From Zunongwangia atlantica 22II14-10F7 (GTDB lineage Bacteria; Bacteroidota; Bacteroidia; Flavobacteriales; Flavobacteriaceae): 64,000 nt of DNA. Every line of letters begins with the position of its first letter. The stretch's first letter is position 1. The DNA lies in the NCBI RefSeq assembly GCF_002094855.1, contig NZ_ARYN01000010.1, forward strand, positions 1 through 64,000. The letters run 5' to 3'. Both the position numbers and the translations under genes were made by a program. A model generated the notes under the pieces. It saw nothing but the letters and a program-made list of their open reading frames with translations. It did not search any database and was not told the DNA's origin. Shown one piece after another: positions 17,029 to 26,380 of this stretch.

Positions 17029-17610
17029 ATGAAAAATCAACTTTCTTCATTAACCGACTCAGAACTTTATCGCCTATTTAAAGATAAAGACCCAGATGCT
17101 TTCCAGGCAATATTTGATAAATATTGGAAGCGCCTCTACACCTATGCCTATAGAATATATCAAGATGAGCTAATTTGTGAAGATATTGTACAGGAAGTTT
17201 TTATTAGTCTGTGGGAAAAACTAGCAGATACTGAAATTATTCATTTAGAAGGCTATCTTTTTAGAGCTGTAAAATATCGAATAGCCAACCATATTAGGGA
17301 TTTAAAATTTACAGAACTTCACGAAAAAATTATCACAGAAATTCCTTATCCAACAACAGCATCCAAAAACATCGAATTTCAGGAGTTTGAACAACAAATT
17401 GAAATTCTTATTGAAAAACTACCTCCAAAATGTAGAGATGTATTTAAACTGAGCAGGTATGAACAACTCTCTAATGCTGAAATTGCTGTAAAATTAGATC
17501 TCTCTCCCAGAACGGTAGAAACTCATATAAGTAATGCTATTAAATTTTTGAAAAGCAACAGCAACTTTTACCAAATCTCCCTCATTATCACAATATTTAT
17601 TAAAGGTTAA
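17029..17610 (+). CDS. ECF-type RNA polymerase sigma factor
   Basis: Bacteroidota-type extracytoplasmic sigma factor of 193 aa. Region 2 (about 20-85) shows FQAIFDKYWKRLYTYAYRI and EDIVQEVFISLWEK; region 4 (about 125-180) shows LPPKCRDVFKLSRYEQLSNAEIA with the helix-turn-helix SPRTVETHISNAIKFLK. A FecR-type anti-sigma gene follows at 148 bp and an STN-domain SusC after that. This is the standard arrangement in which substrate binding outside the cell frees the sigma factor to transcribe the receptor operon. No promoter was identified. Confidence 0.93.
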   Translation: MKNQLSSLTDSELYRLFKDKDPDAFQAIFDKYWKRLYTYAYRIYQDELICEDIVQEVFISLWEKLADTEIIHLEGYLFRAVKYRIANHIRDLKFTELHEKIITEIPYPTTASKNIEFQEFEQQIEILIEKLPPKCRDVFKLSRYEQLSNAEIAVKLDLSPRTVETHISNAIKFLKSNSNFYQISLIITIFIKG

Positions 17611-17758
17611 CCTGAACACTCATTTGTTAACAAAAGTTTAAGGCTGTTTTTTCCTTTACGTGTGTTTATCCTTTTTTGTGACTTACTTACAGAAGCGCCT
17701 TTTCAACAAATCGTTTTTAAAATCAAAAATTGCAGGAAAATCAAGTAAAAATTAAGCA

Positions 17759-18691
17759 TTGAAAATAGAAGAATTTAAAAAGTTAGCACAAAAGTATGCA
17801 CAGAAAAAAGGGAGTAGCCATGATCGTTTATCTATGTATATTTTCTTTTCCAAAATGCAGGAAGCCAATAAGAATGTGTTAGTTCCTATTACTTCTGAAA
17901 AAGGAGACAAACTACTGATAAATATTCAAAAAAAGCTGAATGTACAGCAGCACAAAAAAAATTCAGCAAGAAAGTACATTGGCATTGCAGCTGGTTTTAT
18001 AAGTCTATTAATGCTGGCTTTTTTCACTGGCATTTTCAGCAATAATTACACAACCATTATAGCTGAAAAAGGAGAAAAGAAAGAAATTAAAATGGATGAT
18101 GGCTCTATAATATTTCTAAACGGAAACAGTAGTATCTCCTACAAAAATAACTTTAATGAAGATCGCGCTATAGAACTAGAGGGGGAAGCTTTCTTTAATG
18201 TCTCTAGAGACGAATCCCGTCCATTTACGGTAAGAACCAAGGATTTGAAAACAAGAGTTTTAGGAACATCTTTTAATATTAAAAACTATAAAGATCAACT
18301 GGCAATGGTAAGTGTAAATACCGGTAAGGTTGAAGTTACATCTTTAAGCACCCCAAATAATAAAATAATTCTTACCAAAAATCAGCAGGCTTCTTTTAAA
18401 GGTGATCTAAAGCCTAAAATTAGCAAAGAAAACAGCGAAGATTTTAACGCCTGGACAAGAAAGATGATTATTCTAAAAAATACAAGTTTAGAAAATACAG
18501 CTAAAATTATCGAAAACTGGTACGATGTAGATATTCAATTTGCGAATGACGGCTTAAAACAGCTAAAAATCACCGGAAAATTTAATGATGAAAAACTCTC
18601 TAATGTTCTAAAGAGCCTTGCTCTTATTAAGAACCTTAAAATAGATTCTATAAATAATAAACAAATAATTATAAGATCAAATTCAAACTAA
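17759..18691 (+). CDS. FecR family anti-sigma factor
   Basis: Inner-membrane anti-sigma regulator of 310 aa. The N-terminal cytoplasmic part (1-75) would bind the sigma factor, and a single membrane segment lies at about 74-95 (IGIAAGFISLLMLAFFTGIF). The periplasmic FecR domain shows IIAEKGEKKEIKMDDGS, ELEGEAFFNVSRDESRPF and TRVLGTSFNIKNY. A C-terminal domain (about 220-310) resembles the STN-interacting domain with IIENWYDVDIQF. The start is TTG, chosen because the conserved helical N-terminus begins there and the nearest ATG (codon 27) would cut it. It is partner to the upstream sigma factor and the downstream SusC. Confidence 0.92.
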   Translation: MKIEEFKKLAQKYAQKKGSSHDRLSMYIFFSKMQEANKNVLVPITSEKGDKLLINIQKKLNVQQHKKNSARKYIGIAAGFISLLMLAFFTGIFSNNYTTIIAEKGEKKEIKMDDGSIIFLNGNSSISYKNNFNEDRAIELEGEAFFNVSRDESRPFTVRTKDLKTRVLGTSFNIKNYKDQLAMVSVNTGKVEVTSLSTPNNKIILTKNQQASFKGDLKPKISKENSEDFNAWTRKMIILKNTSLENTAKIIENWYDVDIQFANDGLKQLKITGKFNDEKLSNVLKSLALIKNLKIDSINNKQIIIRSNSN

Positions 18692-18703
18692 ACGAAAAAC
18701 AAA

Positions 18704-18731
18704 ACCCACTACTGCTGCCACAGCGGTGGGT
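18704..18731. promoter_or_regulatory. hairpin between anti-sigma gene and SusC gene
   Basis: ACCCAC (18704-18709) pairs with GTGGGT (18726-18731), with an inner GCTG/CAGC pair. It is not followed by a T run, so it is more likely a leader or processing hairpin than a terminator. Confidence 0.45.
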
Positions 18732-18775
18732 CTAAAAGTTATCAACTACAAATAAATAATCTATAGTCAATTGTA

Positions 18776-21700
18776 ATGAACACGAAACTACAATTTTTCA
18801 GAAAACTATGTACTTATTATCTGCTATTAAGTTTTCTGCTAGTTACGGGAAGTATAGATGCTTCTATCAAAAATCAAAATTTAAATGAGGTCTTAATTGC
18901 CCTATCAATCAAGAATGCAGATTTATCAGCTATTTTTTCTGAAATCGAATCTAAAACAGAATTCACTTTTGTTTTTGATGAAACTGTTACCAAATCACAG
19001 GAAAGATTTGATTTCGACGGAGAAAAACAACGCCTTTCTACAATTCTTACGCTTATAAGTTCGCGTACCGGACTAAAATTTCAGCAAATCAATAAAACAA
19101 TTAGCGTATTAAAAAAAGTCCCGCAACAAAGGATCACAGGTAAGGTAATAGACCATGAAAATTTACCCTTACCAGGAGCAACGATTATCGAAAAAGGTAC
19201 TTCTAATGGAGTAACCACAGACTTTGATGGCAATTTTAGCATTAGTATTTCTGGTAGCCAGGCAATATTAGAGATTTCTTTTATGGGTTTTAAAACTCAG
19301 GAAATTACAGCAAGCCCAGGACAGTCATTAGAGGTTAAACTTCAGGAAAATGCGAATGCTTTAAACGAGGTCGTTGTTACCGCTTTGGGAATAAAACGAG
19401 AAGAAAAGCAATTAGGTTTTTCACAAGCCACTGTAGATTCGGAAAGTTTATCTCAAACAGCTCCTACAAACTGGAGTTCCGGTTTAAAAGGAAAGGTTGC
19501 GGGGATGAATATTAGCTCTGCAGGATCTGGACCTATTAACTCTCAGCAAATTACATTAAGAGGAAATAGTTCTTTCGACCTCAACGGAAACTACGCCCTT
19601 ATAGTAGTAGATGGTGTGCCTATAAATACTGAAATGACGACCTCTGGATCCGGTAGCGCTTATATGGGCGAAGATTCTCCTATCGATTATGGAAACGGAA
19701 TTTCTAACCTCAATTTTGATGATATTGAAAATGTTTCTGTTTTAAAAGGTCCTGGAGCAGCAGCTTTATACGGCAGTCGTGCAGCAAATGGAGTTTTAAT
19801 GATTACCACCAAATCCGGTAGAAAAAGTAAAGGCTTAGGGATTACCATTAACTCTATCACGTCTTTTGATCATATTCAAAGATGGCCAGATTATCAATAT
19901 CGCTATGGACAGGGAAATAATTACACTAATGAAAATGGTGATCTTTATTATTCTTACGGAAGTTCTGAAGATGGTGGAAATACAGGAGGAACCAGTAGTG
20001 CCTGGGGACCTGAATTTAACGGACAGGAATATTTTCAATATGATCCGGAAGTTGAGGGACAATCTTTAGAGCGACAAACCTGGCGCCCTTATAAAGATAA
20101 CAGAAAAGCCTTTTGGCGTACTGGTGTAACTACACAAAATAACGTTTCTATTCAAGGTGGTGGTGAAAATGGTTCGATGAGAGCTTCCTTAGCTCACACA
20201 AAAAATGAATGGATAATGCCAAATACCGGCTACGAAAGAATAACCGCTTCGTTAAACTCTAAATACAATATTTCAGAAAAAATTAGTTTAGGTGCAGTTG
20301 TGAACTATAACAATCAGTGGAGTGATAATTTACCAAGTACGGGTTATAACAATGGCTCTATCTCGTATTTTATGATTTTTCAAAACCCTAATGTAGATTT
20401 GGATTTGTATCGACCAATCTGGCAGGAAGGACAGGAGAATATTCAGCAAATTCAGCCATTCAGCTCGTATATAGATAATCCTTATTTAATTGCGTACGAA
20501 TCTTTAAATACGCTGAATAGTCATCAAATTGTTGGAAATTTAAATGCTAATATCAAGCTGGCTCCGCATTTCAACTTATTGCTTAGAACAGCAATTAATA
20601 CTTATAACCAGGAAAGAGAGCAAAAAAGGCCATACAGTATAAATCGCTATGCTCAAGGATATTATCAAACTCAGGATGTTTTCAAACAGGAGTTAAATAC
20701 AGATTTCCTTTTAGGCTATGAAAATACGTTTAAAGACTTTACGCTTTCTGCAAGTGTAGGCGGTAATAATAGAACTGAAAAGAGAAGATTAAACAATGCC
20801 TCTGTTACGGGATTGGTAGTACCTGATGTTTACAAACTTTCTAATGGTAAAAATGCCCCCACACTATACACTTCAGATCAAAACAAAGAGGTAAACAGCT
20901 TATACGGTTTGATGAAATGGTCTTATAAAGATCAGATTTTTCTAGATATTACAGGTAGAAATGATTGGTCCAGCACATTACCGCGAGAAAACTGGTCTTT
21001 CTTTTACCCTTCAGCAAACACCAGTTTTATTTTATCTGACATTTTCAACTTCTCGGGAAAAGGAATTGAATACTTAAAATATAGATTTTCTTATGCTCAG
21101 GTTGGTAATGACACAAGCCCTTACCAAACCAGGAAGTATTATAGTCAGAATAATTTCTCAAGTTCAGCTACAGTTCCAACAACCCTTTACAATCGTGATT
21201 TTAAACCCGAAATTTCAACGAGTTATGAGACCGGATTTGAAGCTAGATTGCTAAATAACCGAATTAGTCTTGATGCAACCCTATACCAAATATCTACTGA
21301 AAATCAAATTATTGCAGTACCACTAAATTGGGATACGGGATATAGCTCTGCCATTCTTAATGCCGGAAAAGTAAGAAATCGAGGAATAGAATTAACACTA
21401 ACGGGAAAAATTATAGATAAAGATAAGTTTAAATGGTCCTCTACCCTAACCTGGTCTAAAAACAAGGGAGAAGTATTCAATTTACCAGATAATATCGAAA
21501 ATCAATACATCATCGATCAGGGTGGTCAGGCTTCATTAATTGCCAGAGTTGGCGGATCACCTACGGCTATATACGGATATAAATTTGTGCGATCACCAGA
21601 TGGACAGATCGTATATGATAATGGCGGTTTACCAGCCTATCCAGATTCTGGTGATATTCGTTATGTTGGTGATGCAATGCCAGATTGGAGAGCAGGTCTC

Positions 21701-22216
21701 TACAATCAAATTACTTTAGGAAATTTCGACTTTAGCTTCACTTTAGATGGTCAATATGGTGGGATTATTTACTCACAAACACATCATAAACTTACCCAAC
21801 AGGGAAAACTAGAGTTTACTTATGAAGGTCGCGATAATATGACCATAGTTGGAGATGGAGTTGTTTTAAATGAAGATGGCTCATATTCTCCAAATACTAC
21901 TGAAGTTGCTGTACAGGAATGGTACAATAGATATTACAGAAGAGCTAATGTAGAATCAAATTCTTTTGAGGCTTCGTACTTAAAATTACGCGAAATAAGC
22001 CTGCAATATAGCTTCCCTAAAAAGTGGCTTGGAAACAGTGGAATCCAATCGATGTCTCTTTCTACTTTTGGAAGAAATGTTGCCATGATTACAGACTTTC
22101 CAATTTACGATCCAGAAACAGCTGCTCTTAACGGAAACCGAATTATGCCCGGAGTAGAAATAGGCCAAATGCCTTCTCCCGCAACCTATGGAGTTAACTT
22201 AAAACTAAGCTTATAA
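18776..22216 (+). CDS. SusC/RagA family TonB-dependent transducer with STN domain
   Basis: Outer-membrane SusC-type receptor of 1146 aa. Signal peptide (1-30), then an STN domain (about 35-112, LSAIFSEIESKTEFTFVFDE ... LISSRTGLKFQQ) of the kind that contacts FecR anti-sigma factors. Next is a carboxypeptidase-like regulatory domain (about 117-205, ITGKVIDHENLPLPGATI). The TonB-linked NEVVVTALGIKREEKQLGF follows, then the plug with LKGPGAAALYGSRAANGVLMITTK, and a long barrel. The STN domain and upstream sigma/anti-sigma pair mark it as a signal-transducing receptor. The SusD partner follows at 10 bp. Downstream phosphoesterases suggest phosphate-ester ligands rather than glycans; this is inference. 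Confidence 0.93.
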   Translation: MNTKLQFFRKLCTYYLLLSFLLVTGSIDASIKNQNLNEVLIALSIKNADLSAIFSEIESKTEFTFVFDETVTKSQERFDFDGEKQRLSTILTLISSRTGLKFQQINKTISVLKKVPQQRITGKVIDHENLPLPGATIIEKGTSNGVTTDFDGNFSISISGSQAILEISFMGFKTQEITASPGQSLEVKLQENANALNEVVVTALGIKREEKQLGFSQATVDSESLSQTAPTNWSSGLKGKVAGMNISSAGSGPINSQQITLRGNSSFDLNGNYALIVVDGVPINTEMTTSGSGSAYMGEDSPIDYGNGISNLNFDDIENVSVLKGPGAAALYGSRAANGVLMITTKSGRKSKGLGITINSITSFDHIQRWPDYQYRYGQGNNYTNENGDLYYSYGSSEDGGNTGGTSSAWGPEFNGQEYFQYDPEVEGQSLERQTWRPYKDNRKAFWRTGVTTQNNVSIQGGGENGSMRASLAHTKNEWIMPNTGYERITASLNSKYNISEKISLGAVVNYNNQWSDNLPSTGYNNGSISYFMIFQNPNVDLDLYRPIWQEGQENIQQIQPFSSYIDNPYLIAYESLNTLNSHQIVGNLNANIKLAPHFNLLLRTAINTYNQEREQKRPYSINRYAQGYYQTQDVFKQELNTDFLLGYENTFKDFTLSASVGGNNRTEKRRLNNASVTGLVVPDVYKLSNGKNAPTLYTSDQNKEVNSLYGLMKWSYKDQIFLDITGRNDWSSTLPRENWSFFYPSANTSFILSDIFNFSGKGIEYLKYRFSYAQVGNDTSPYQTRKYYSQNNFSSSATVPTTLYNRDFKPEISTSYETGFEARLLNNRISLDATLYQISTENQIIAVPLNWDTGYSSAILNAGKVRNRGIELTLTGKIIDKDKFKWSSTLTWSKNKGEVFNLPDNIENQYIIDQGGQASLIARVGGSPTAIYGYKFVRSPDGQIVYDNGGLPAYPDSGDIRYVGDAMPDWRAGLYNQITLGNFDFSFTLDGQYGGIIYSQTHHKLTQQGKLEFTYEGRDNMTIVGDGVVLNEDGSYSPNTTEVAVQEWYNRYYRRANVESNSFEASYLKLREISLQYSFPKKWLGNSGIQSMSLSTFGRNVAMITDFPIYDPETAALNGNRIMPGVEIGQMPSPATYGVNLKLSL

Positions 22217-22226
22217 TCATAGAAAA

Positions 22227-23678
22227 ATGATGAACAAGATAAAATCTATTTTGCTAAATCTGCTTGCAGTAATCGCTTTTACTGCCTGCACCAGCGATTT
22301 CGAAGAAACCAACTCAGACCCTAACAGGATTGAAGAAATTAGCCCGGCAACTTTACTAAACCCAATCATATATAGTCTAGCAAGCCATAATGCCGGTCGT
22401 GCTAATGCCATTACTTTCGATCTTATGCAAGTTTCCCTGCCATATCCCAGTGTTTCAGGTGGCCTACATCGATATGATGTAAGTATGGGAATAGGTAACT
22501 CTTCATGGAATAACTATTACAGATGGTTAAAAAACATTAAGGAAATGCAGACCGCTGCCATTACCAATGAAGATGTAAACTACCAGGCCATCGCACTTAC
22601 CTTAAACGCGATGGTTTATGCGAACCTTACCGATCTTTTTGGCCCGGTACCAATGACGGAAGCTGTTATGGCCGAAGAAGGAATTCTTTATCCAGAATTT
22701 GATACTCAGGAAGAAATCTATACCAAGATTTTAGCAGATCTGGAAACCGCCAATTCGTTATACGATACTTCAAGAGACATGGTATATCTTGAAGATATTC
22801 TATTTCAAAATGATGTAACCCGCTGGCAAAAATTTACTAATTCACTACACATGCGTTTACTGCTAAGGATCTCCAATCGACAGCCAGATTCTTTTCAGCA
22901 ATTAGCCAATATGGTAAATAGCCCGGAAGTTTATCCTGTATTTGAATCTACAGAAGAATCTGCCATTCTGCAGGTAACGGGTGTAGAACCAAATGTAAGC
23001 CCATGGGGACGCCCTCAGGATTTTAGACTAAGTGTGAAAATCGCCTCATTTTTCATCGATAATCTAAATAACTGGGAAGATCCAAGAAGACCGATAATCG
23101 CCACTACGGCAAGTGAAACCGATGAAAATCAAAACACCATAAATATTGGTTACAAAGGAATCCCTAGTGCCTATGATGGCCCTGAGTCTCAATTCACCTA
23201 TAATGCTTCTACTTTTAATATTGAGCAGGTTACCAATCCAATGCAAATATTCATTCTTACTTATGCCGAAGTTGAGTTTATTAAAGCGGAGTTGGCGCAA
23301 AGAGGTTACATTAATGAAGATGCCAAAATACATTATCAAAATGGCGTTATAGCCGCAATGGAACAGTTAGAGGTTGAAGCAATTCCTGCTAATTATTTTG
23401 AAAATCCGGAAGCTGCTTATAATGGAAGTTTAGAGCGTATTATGCTTCAAAAATATTATGCTTTGTATTTTACAGACTACCAGCAATGGTTTGAATATCG
23501 AAGAACAGGCTACCCTGAATTACCAACTACAGAGGCTATGTTTAACGAAGCTGTAATTCCTTCAAGATTATATTATCCTACGGATCTTGCTATCGAAAAT
23601 CCAGAGGGCTACGCACAGGGGGTAGAACTGCTTGGCGGTAATGATGATATTAACACAAAAGTTTGGTGGGATAATTAA
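22227..23678 (+). CDS. SusD-like surface lipoprotein
   Basis: Substrate-capturing lid of the SusCD transporter, 483 aa. Lipoprotein signal with lipobox AFTAC (cysteine at about 21). The mature protein starts with DFEETNSDPNRIEEISPATLL and has the helical TPR-like SusD fold; this beginning fits the SusD-like_2 branch. Two adjacent ATG codons (22227 and 22230) are equivalent starts. It is translated 10 bp after SusC and 25 bp before the metallophosphoesterase, so the genes form one operon. Confidence 0.92.
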   Translation: MMNKIKSILLNLLAVIAFTACTSDFEETNSDPNRIEEISPATLLNPIIYSLASHNAGRANAITFDLMQVSLPYPSVSGGLHRYDVSMGIGNSSWNNYYRWLKNIKEMQTAAITNEDVNYQAIALTLNAMVYANLTDLFGPVPMTEAVMAEEGILYPEFDTQEEIYTKILADLETANSLYDTSRDMVYLEDILFQNDVTRWQKFTNSLHMRLLLRISNRQPDSFQQLANMVNSPEVYPVFESTEESAILQVTGVEPNVSPWGRPQDFRLSVKIASFFIDNLNNWEDPRRPIIATTASETDENQNTINIGYKGIPSAYDGPESQFTYNASTFNIEQVTNPMQIFILTYAEVEFIKAELAQRGYINEDAKIHYQNGVIAAMEQLEVEAIPANYFENPEAAYNGSLERIMLQKYYALYFTDYQQWFEYRRTGYPELPTTEAMFNEAVIPSRLYYPTDLAIENPEGYAQGVELLGGNDDINTKVWWDN

Positions 23679-23703
23679 ACTTATAAAAACAAAAATTTAC
23701 AAG

Positions 23704-25278
23704 ATGAAAAGAAAAATTTTAAGCTTAGTTACTTTTCTTTTATGCTTATCTGGTTTTGCCCAAACCAAAGCAAACGGATATGTTTTTGAAGATAAAAACC
23801 AAAATGGCAAAAAAGACCACAACGAACCGGGAATTGCCAATGTTTCGGTTTCTAATGGTCAGGAGGTTATAATTACCGATACCAACGGAAAATATGAAAT
23901 CCCGGTTAGTAACGACAATATTATTTTTGTAATTAAACCTTCAGGATATACAGTAAAAACTAACGAAAATAATCTTCCGCAATTCTATTACATCCATAAG
24001 CCCAATGGTTCTCCCGAATCTGAATTTGCGGGCGTAAAACCGACCGGAAAATTACCAAAATCACTAGACTTCGGACTAATTCCTTCTGAAGAAAAGGAAA
24101 AATTTACTGCCCTTATTTTTGGAGATCCACAACCTTATAATTTACAGGAAATCGAATATTTCGCTCAAGGAATTGTTGCTGAAGTTGAAGGAATTAAAGA
24201 TATCCCTTTTGGTTTAAGCTTAGGAGATTTAGTAGGCAACGACCTCGCTCTTTTTAACCCATACATCAAGGCGGTGAAAAAAGTGGGAATCCCTTGGTAT
24301 AACCTCATGGGAAATCACGATATGAATTTTGACGCTACAGAAGATCATTTATCCGATGAAACCTACGAAGCTTATTTTGGCCCTGCCAATTACGCTTTTA
24401 ATTATGGCAAAGTTCATTTTATAGTTATGGACGATATTCTTTACCCGGATCCTCGAGACATGAAAGGCTACCTTGGAGGGTTTAGAAAAGATCAGCTTGA
24501 TTTTATCGAAAATGATCTTAAGCTTGTCTCTAAAGATAAGTTAGTGGTTTTGGCCTGGCATATTCCACTTTTTGAGCCAGAAGGTAACAATACTTTTAGA
24601 GACGAAGATCGCGAACGTTTATTTTCAATTTTAAGTGAATTCCCACATACCTTATCACTTTCAGCACATACCCACATACAACGCCAGGACTTCTTCGGAA
24701 GAGAGCAAGGTTTTAACCGAGATAAACCTCATCACGAATATAATGTTGGGACTACATCCGGAGACTGGTATTCAGGAAAACTAAATGAAGACGGAATCCC
24801 GATTTCAGTAATGAGAGATGGCACGCCAAAAGGATATGCATTTATTCATTTTGACGGAAATTCTTATGAAACCGACTATAAAGTAGCAGGTGAAAATGAA
24901 GAATTTCAAATGAAAGTTTTTGTTCCTAAAGTAGTAGCTAAAGGCAGAAGAACACAGGCGGGAATATTCGTGAACTTTTTTATGGGTAGTAAAGGTGACG
25001 AAGTTTTATACCGAATCGATGAAGGCGAATGGCAACCTATGCAATTTACTGAAAGTACAGATCCATCTTACGAGCTTTTAGTTAACGAATGGGATCTTAC
25101 TGAAGAATTAATACCGGGAAGACGATCTTCCAACCCTATTAAAAGTACTCACTTATGGCGAGGAAATATTCCTACCAATTTAGAAACCGGAAAACATACG
25201 ATCGAGGTACAGGCCAAAGATATGTTTGGTAAAATATATAATGCAACCTCATCGTATACATTAGAAAATGCACTTTGA
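23704..25278 (+). CDS. secreted calcineurin-like metallophosphoesterase
   Basis: Exported phosphoesterase of 524 aa. Signal peptide 1-19 (GFA|Q). An N-terminal Ig-like domain (about 22-125, GYVFEDKNQNGKKDHNEPGI) precedes the dimetal catalytic domain with GDPQ (140-143), GDLV (174-177), GNHD (203-206), His286 (AWHIP) and AHTH (321-324). A C-terminal sandwich domain follows. The frame is open back to 23632, overlapping SusD, but the signal peptide begins at ATG 23704, which is chosen. It is encoded in the SusCD operon, so its product or substrate is likely handled by that transporter. It probably cleaves a phosphomono- or diester; the exact substrate is unknown. Confidence 0.92.
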   Translation: MKRKILSLVTFLLCLSGFAQTKANGYVFEDKNQNGKKDHNEPGIANVSVSNGQEVIITDTNGKYEIPVSNDNIIFVIKPSGYTVKTNENNLPQFYYIHKPNGSPESEFAGVKPTGKLPKSLDFGLIPSEEKEKFTALIFGDPQPYNLQEIEYFAQGIVAEVEGIKDIPFGLSLGDLVGNDLALFNPYIKAVKKVGIPWYNLMGNHDMNFDATEDHLSDETYEAYFGPANYAFNYGKVHFIVMDDILYPDPRDMKGYLGGFRKDQLDFIENDLKLVSKDKLVVLAWHIPLFEPEGNNTFRDEDRERLFSILSEFPHTLSLSAHTHIQRQDFFGREQGFNRDKPHHEYNVGTTSGDWYSGKLNEDGIPISVMRDGTPKGYAFIHFDGNSYETDYKVAGENEEFQMKVFVPKVVAKGRRTQAGIFVNFFMGSKGDEVLYRIDEGEWQPMQFTESTDPSYELLVNEWDLTEELIPGRRSSNPIKSTHLWRGNIPTNLETGKHTIEVQAKDMFGKIYNATSSYTLENAL

Positions 25279-25294
25279 TTTTTTAGTTAGTTTT

Positions 25295-25326
25295 AGTCCG
25301 TCGTGTTTACATCTCTACGGCGGACT
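25295..25326 (+). terminator. intercistronic hairpin
   Basis: AGTCCGTCG (25295-25303) pairs with CGGCGGACT (25318-25326) with one G-T pair, followed by ATTATTCTT. It could be a weak terminator or processing site between the phosphoesterase gene and the glycerophosphodiesterase gene. Confidence 0.5.
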
Positions 25327-25362
25327 ATTATTCTTACTGAAAATTTCTCAAACTCATAATTT

Positions 25363-26280
25363 ATGAAATTCGTTAAAATAAGCCTTCTTTTTATTGCCTT
25401 CGTAAGCTTCAGTTGTAAAGAAAACCAAAAAGAAGAAAATACTTCCGAAGAAAAAATCACTTCAGAAACATCGAAAATCGAAGTACAGGGACATCGCGGT
25501 GAACGTGGGCATTCCCCAGAAAATAGCATTCCGGGATTTCTTGCTTCAATTGATAAAGGAATTGATGTGGTAGAGATGGATGTTGTGATGTCTAAGGACA
25601 AGAAAATTGTGGTAAGTCACGAAGCATTTATGTCTTCAGCCTATGTGCTTTCTCCCTCTGGTGATACGATCTCAAAACAGGAAGAAAAGAGCTACAATCT
25701 TTTCACTATGACTTACGACAGTATTAAAAAGTTTGATATTGGCAGTAAAGGCAACACATCTTTTCCTGAACAGCGACAATTTAAAACCTACAAACCTTTA
25801 CTTACCGAAACCATCGATAGTATAGAAAACTATGTAAAATCGAAGAATCTTGATCCTGTACGCTATAATATCGAAATAAAATCTGATGAAGCTGAATACG
25901 AAAAATCACAGCCAAAACCTGCCGAATTTGTTAAAGCCGTAATGGAGATCTTAGAAGAAAAAGAGATTGTTTCTAAGATCAATATTCAATCTTTTGACGT
26001 GAATATTTTAGAAGAAATGCATCGCTCTTATCCTGAAGTAAAATTAGCGTATTTGGTAGGTCGCGGAGAATTTGATGAAAATATGGAGAAGATAAGCTTT
26101 AAACCGGCAATTTATAGTCCGCATTACAAACTTTTAGATTCTATAAAAGTGGCTAAAATTCAAAAAACCGGAATGAAGGTTATTCCGTGGACGGTTAATG
26201 AACAAGTCGATATCGACAAAGTTAAAAAGATGAATGTAGACGGTATTATTACCGATTATCCTGAACGTGCGATTGAATAA
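25363..26280 (+). CDS. glycerophosphodiester phosphodiesterase lipoprotein
   Basis: GDPD-family TIM-barrel enzyme that hydrolyses deacylated phospholipids to glycerol 3-phosphate and an alcohol. It has a lipoprotein signal with lipobox SFSC (Cys18). The catalytic signature is complete: HRG at 44-46, PEN with Glu53, EMDV with Glu71 and Asp73, and His86. The C-terminal part has IPWTVNE and DGIITDYPE, which are also family features. At 305 aa it is normal for the family. It lies 84 bp after the metallophosphoesterase on the same strand and probably belongs to the same phosphodiester-use operon, although a hairpin separates them. Confidence 0.94.
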   Translation: MKFVKISLLFIAFVSFSCKENQKEENTSEEKITSETSKIEVQGHRGERGHSPENSIPGFLASIDKGIDVVEMDVVMSKDKKIVVSHEAFMSSAYVLSPSGDTISKQEEKSYNLFTMTYDSIKKFDIGSKGNTSFPEQRQFKTYKPLLTETIDSIENYVKSKNLDPVRYNIEIKSDEAEYEKSQPKPAEFVKAVMEILEEKEIVSKINIQSFDVNILEEMHRSYPEVKLAYLVGRGEFDENMEKISFKPAIYSPHYKLLDSIKVAKIQKTGMKVIPWTVNEQVDIDKVKKMNVDGIITDYPERAIE

Positions 26281-26325
26281 TTAAGCTTTAAGCTAGCAGC
26301 TCTCAGGTTTCAGCTTTCAGCAAAA
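26281..26325. repeat. AGCT-rich dispersed repeat words
   Basis: AAGCTTTAAGCTAGCAGCTC followed by GGTTTCAGCTTTCAGC directly after the GDPD stop codon. Similar word runs occur at 35666, 41701, 50976 and 60241. Confidence 0.5.
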
Positions 26326-26326
26326 A

Positions 26327-26363
26327 ACAAAGCCCGAAATTATCGAATTTCGGGCTTTGTTTT
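26327..26363. terminator. bidirectional terminator between GDPD gene and rseP
   Basis: A perfect 13-bp stem AAAGCCCGAAATT (26329-26341) and its complement (26346-26358) with loop ATCG is flanked by A and T runs. It serves both convergent genes. Confidence 0.93.
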
Positions 26364-26380
26364 TATAAATATTTTAGGTC

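Noticed and set aside
18704-18731. Terminator between the anti-sigma gene and SusC
   Set aside because: The hairpin lacks a T run on either side, so it is listed only as a leader hairpin.
23632-23703. N-terminal extension of the metallophosphoesterase into SusD
   Set aside because: The signal peptide begins only at ATG 23704.
13623-25278. A single levan/inulin utilisation locus from GH32 to SusCD
   Set aside because: The SusCD operon has its own sigma/anti-sigma genes and is followed by phosphoesterases. The GH32-map-fructokinase run is separated from it by a 135-bp spacer. Sequence gives no reason to join them, though it is not excluded.
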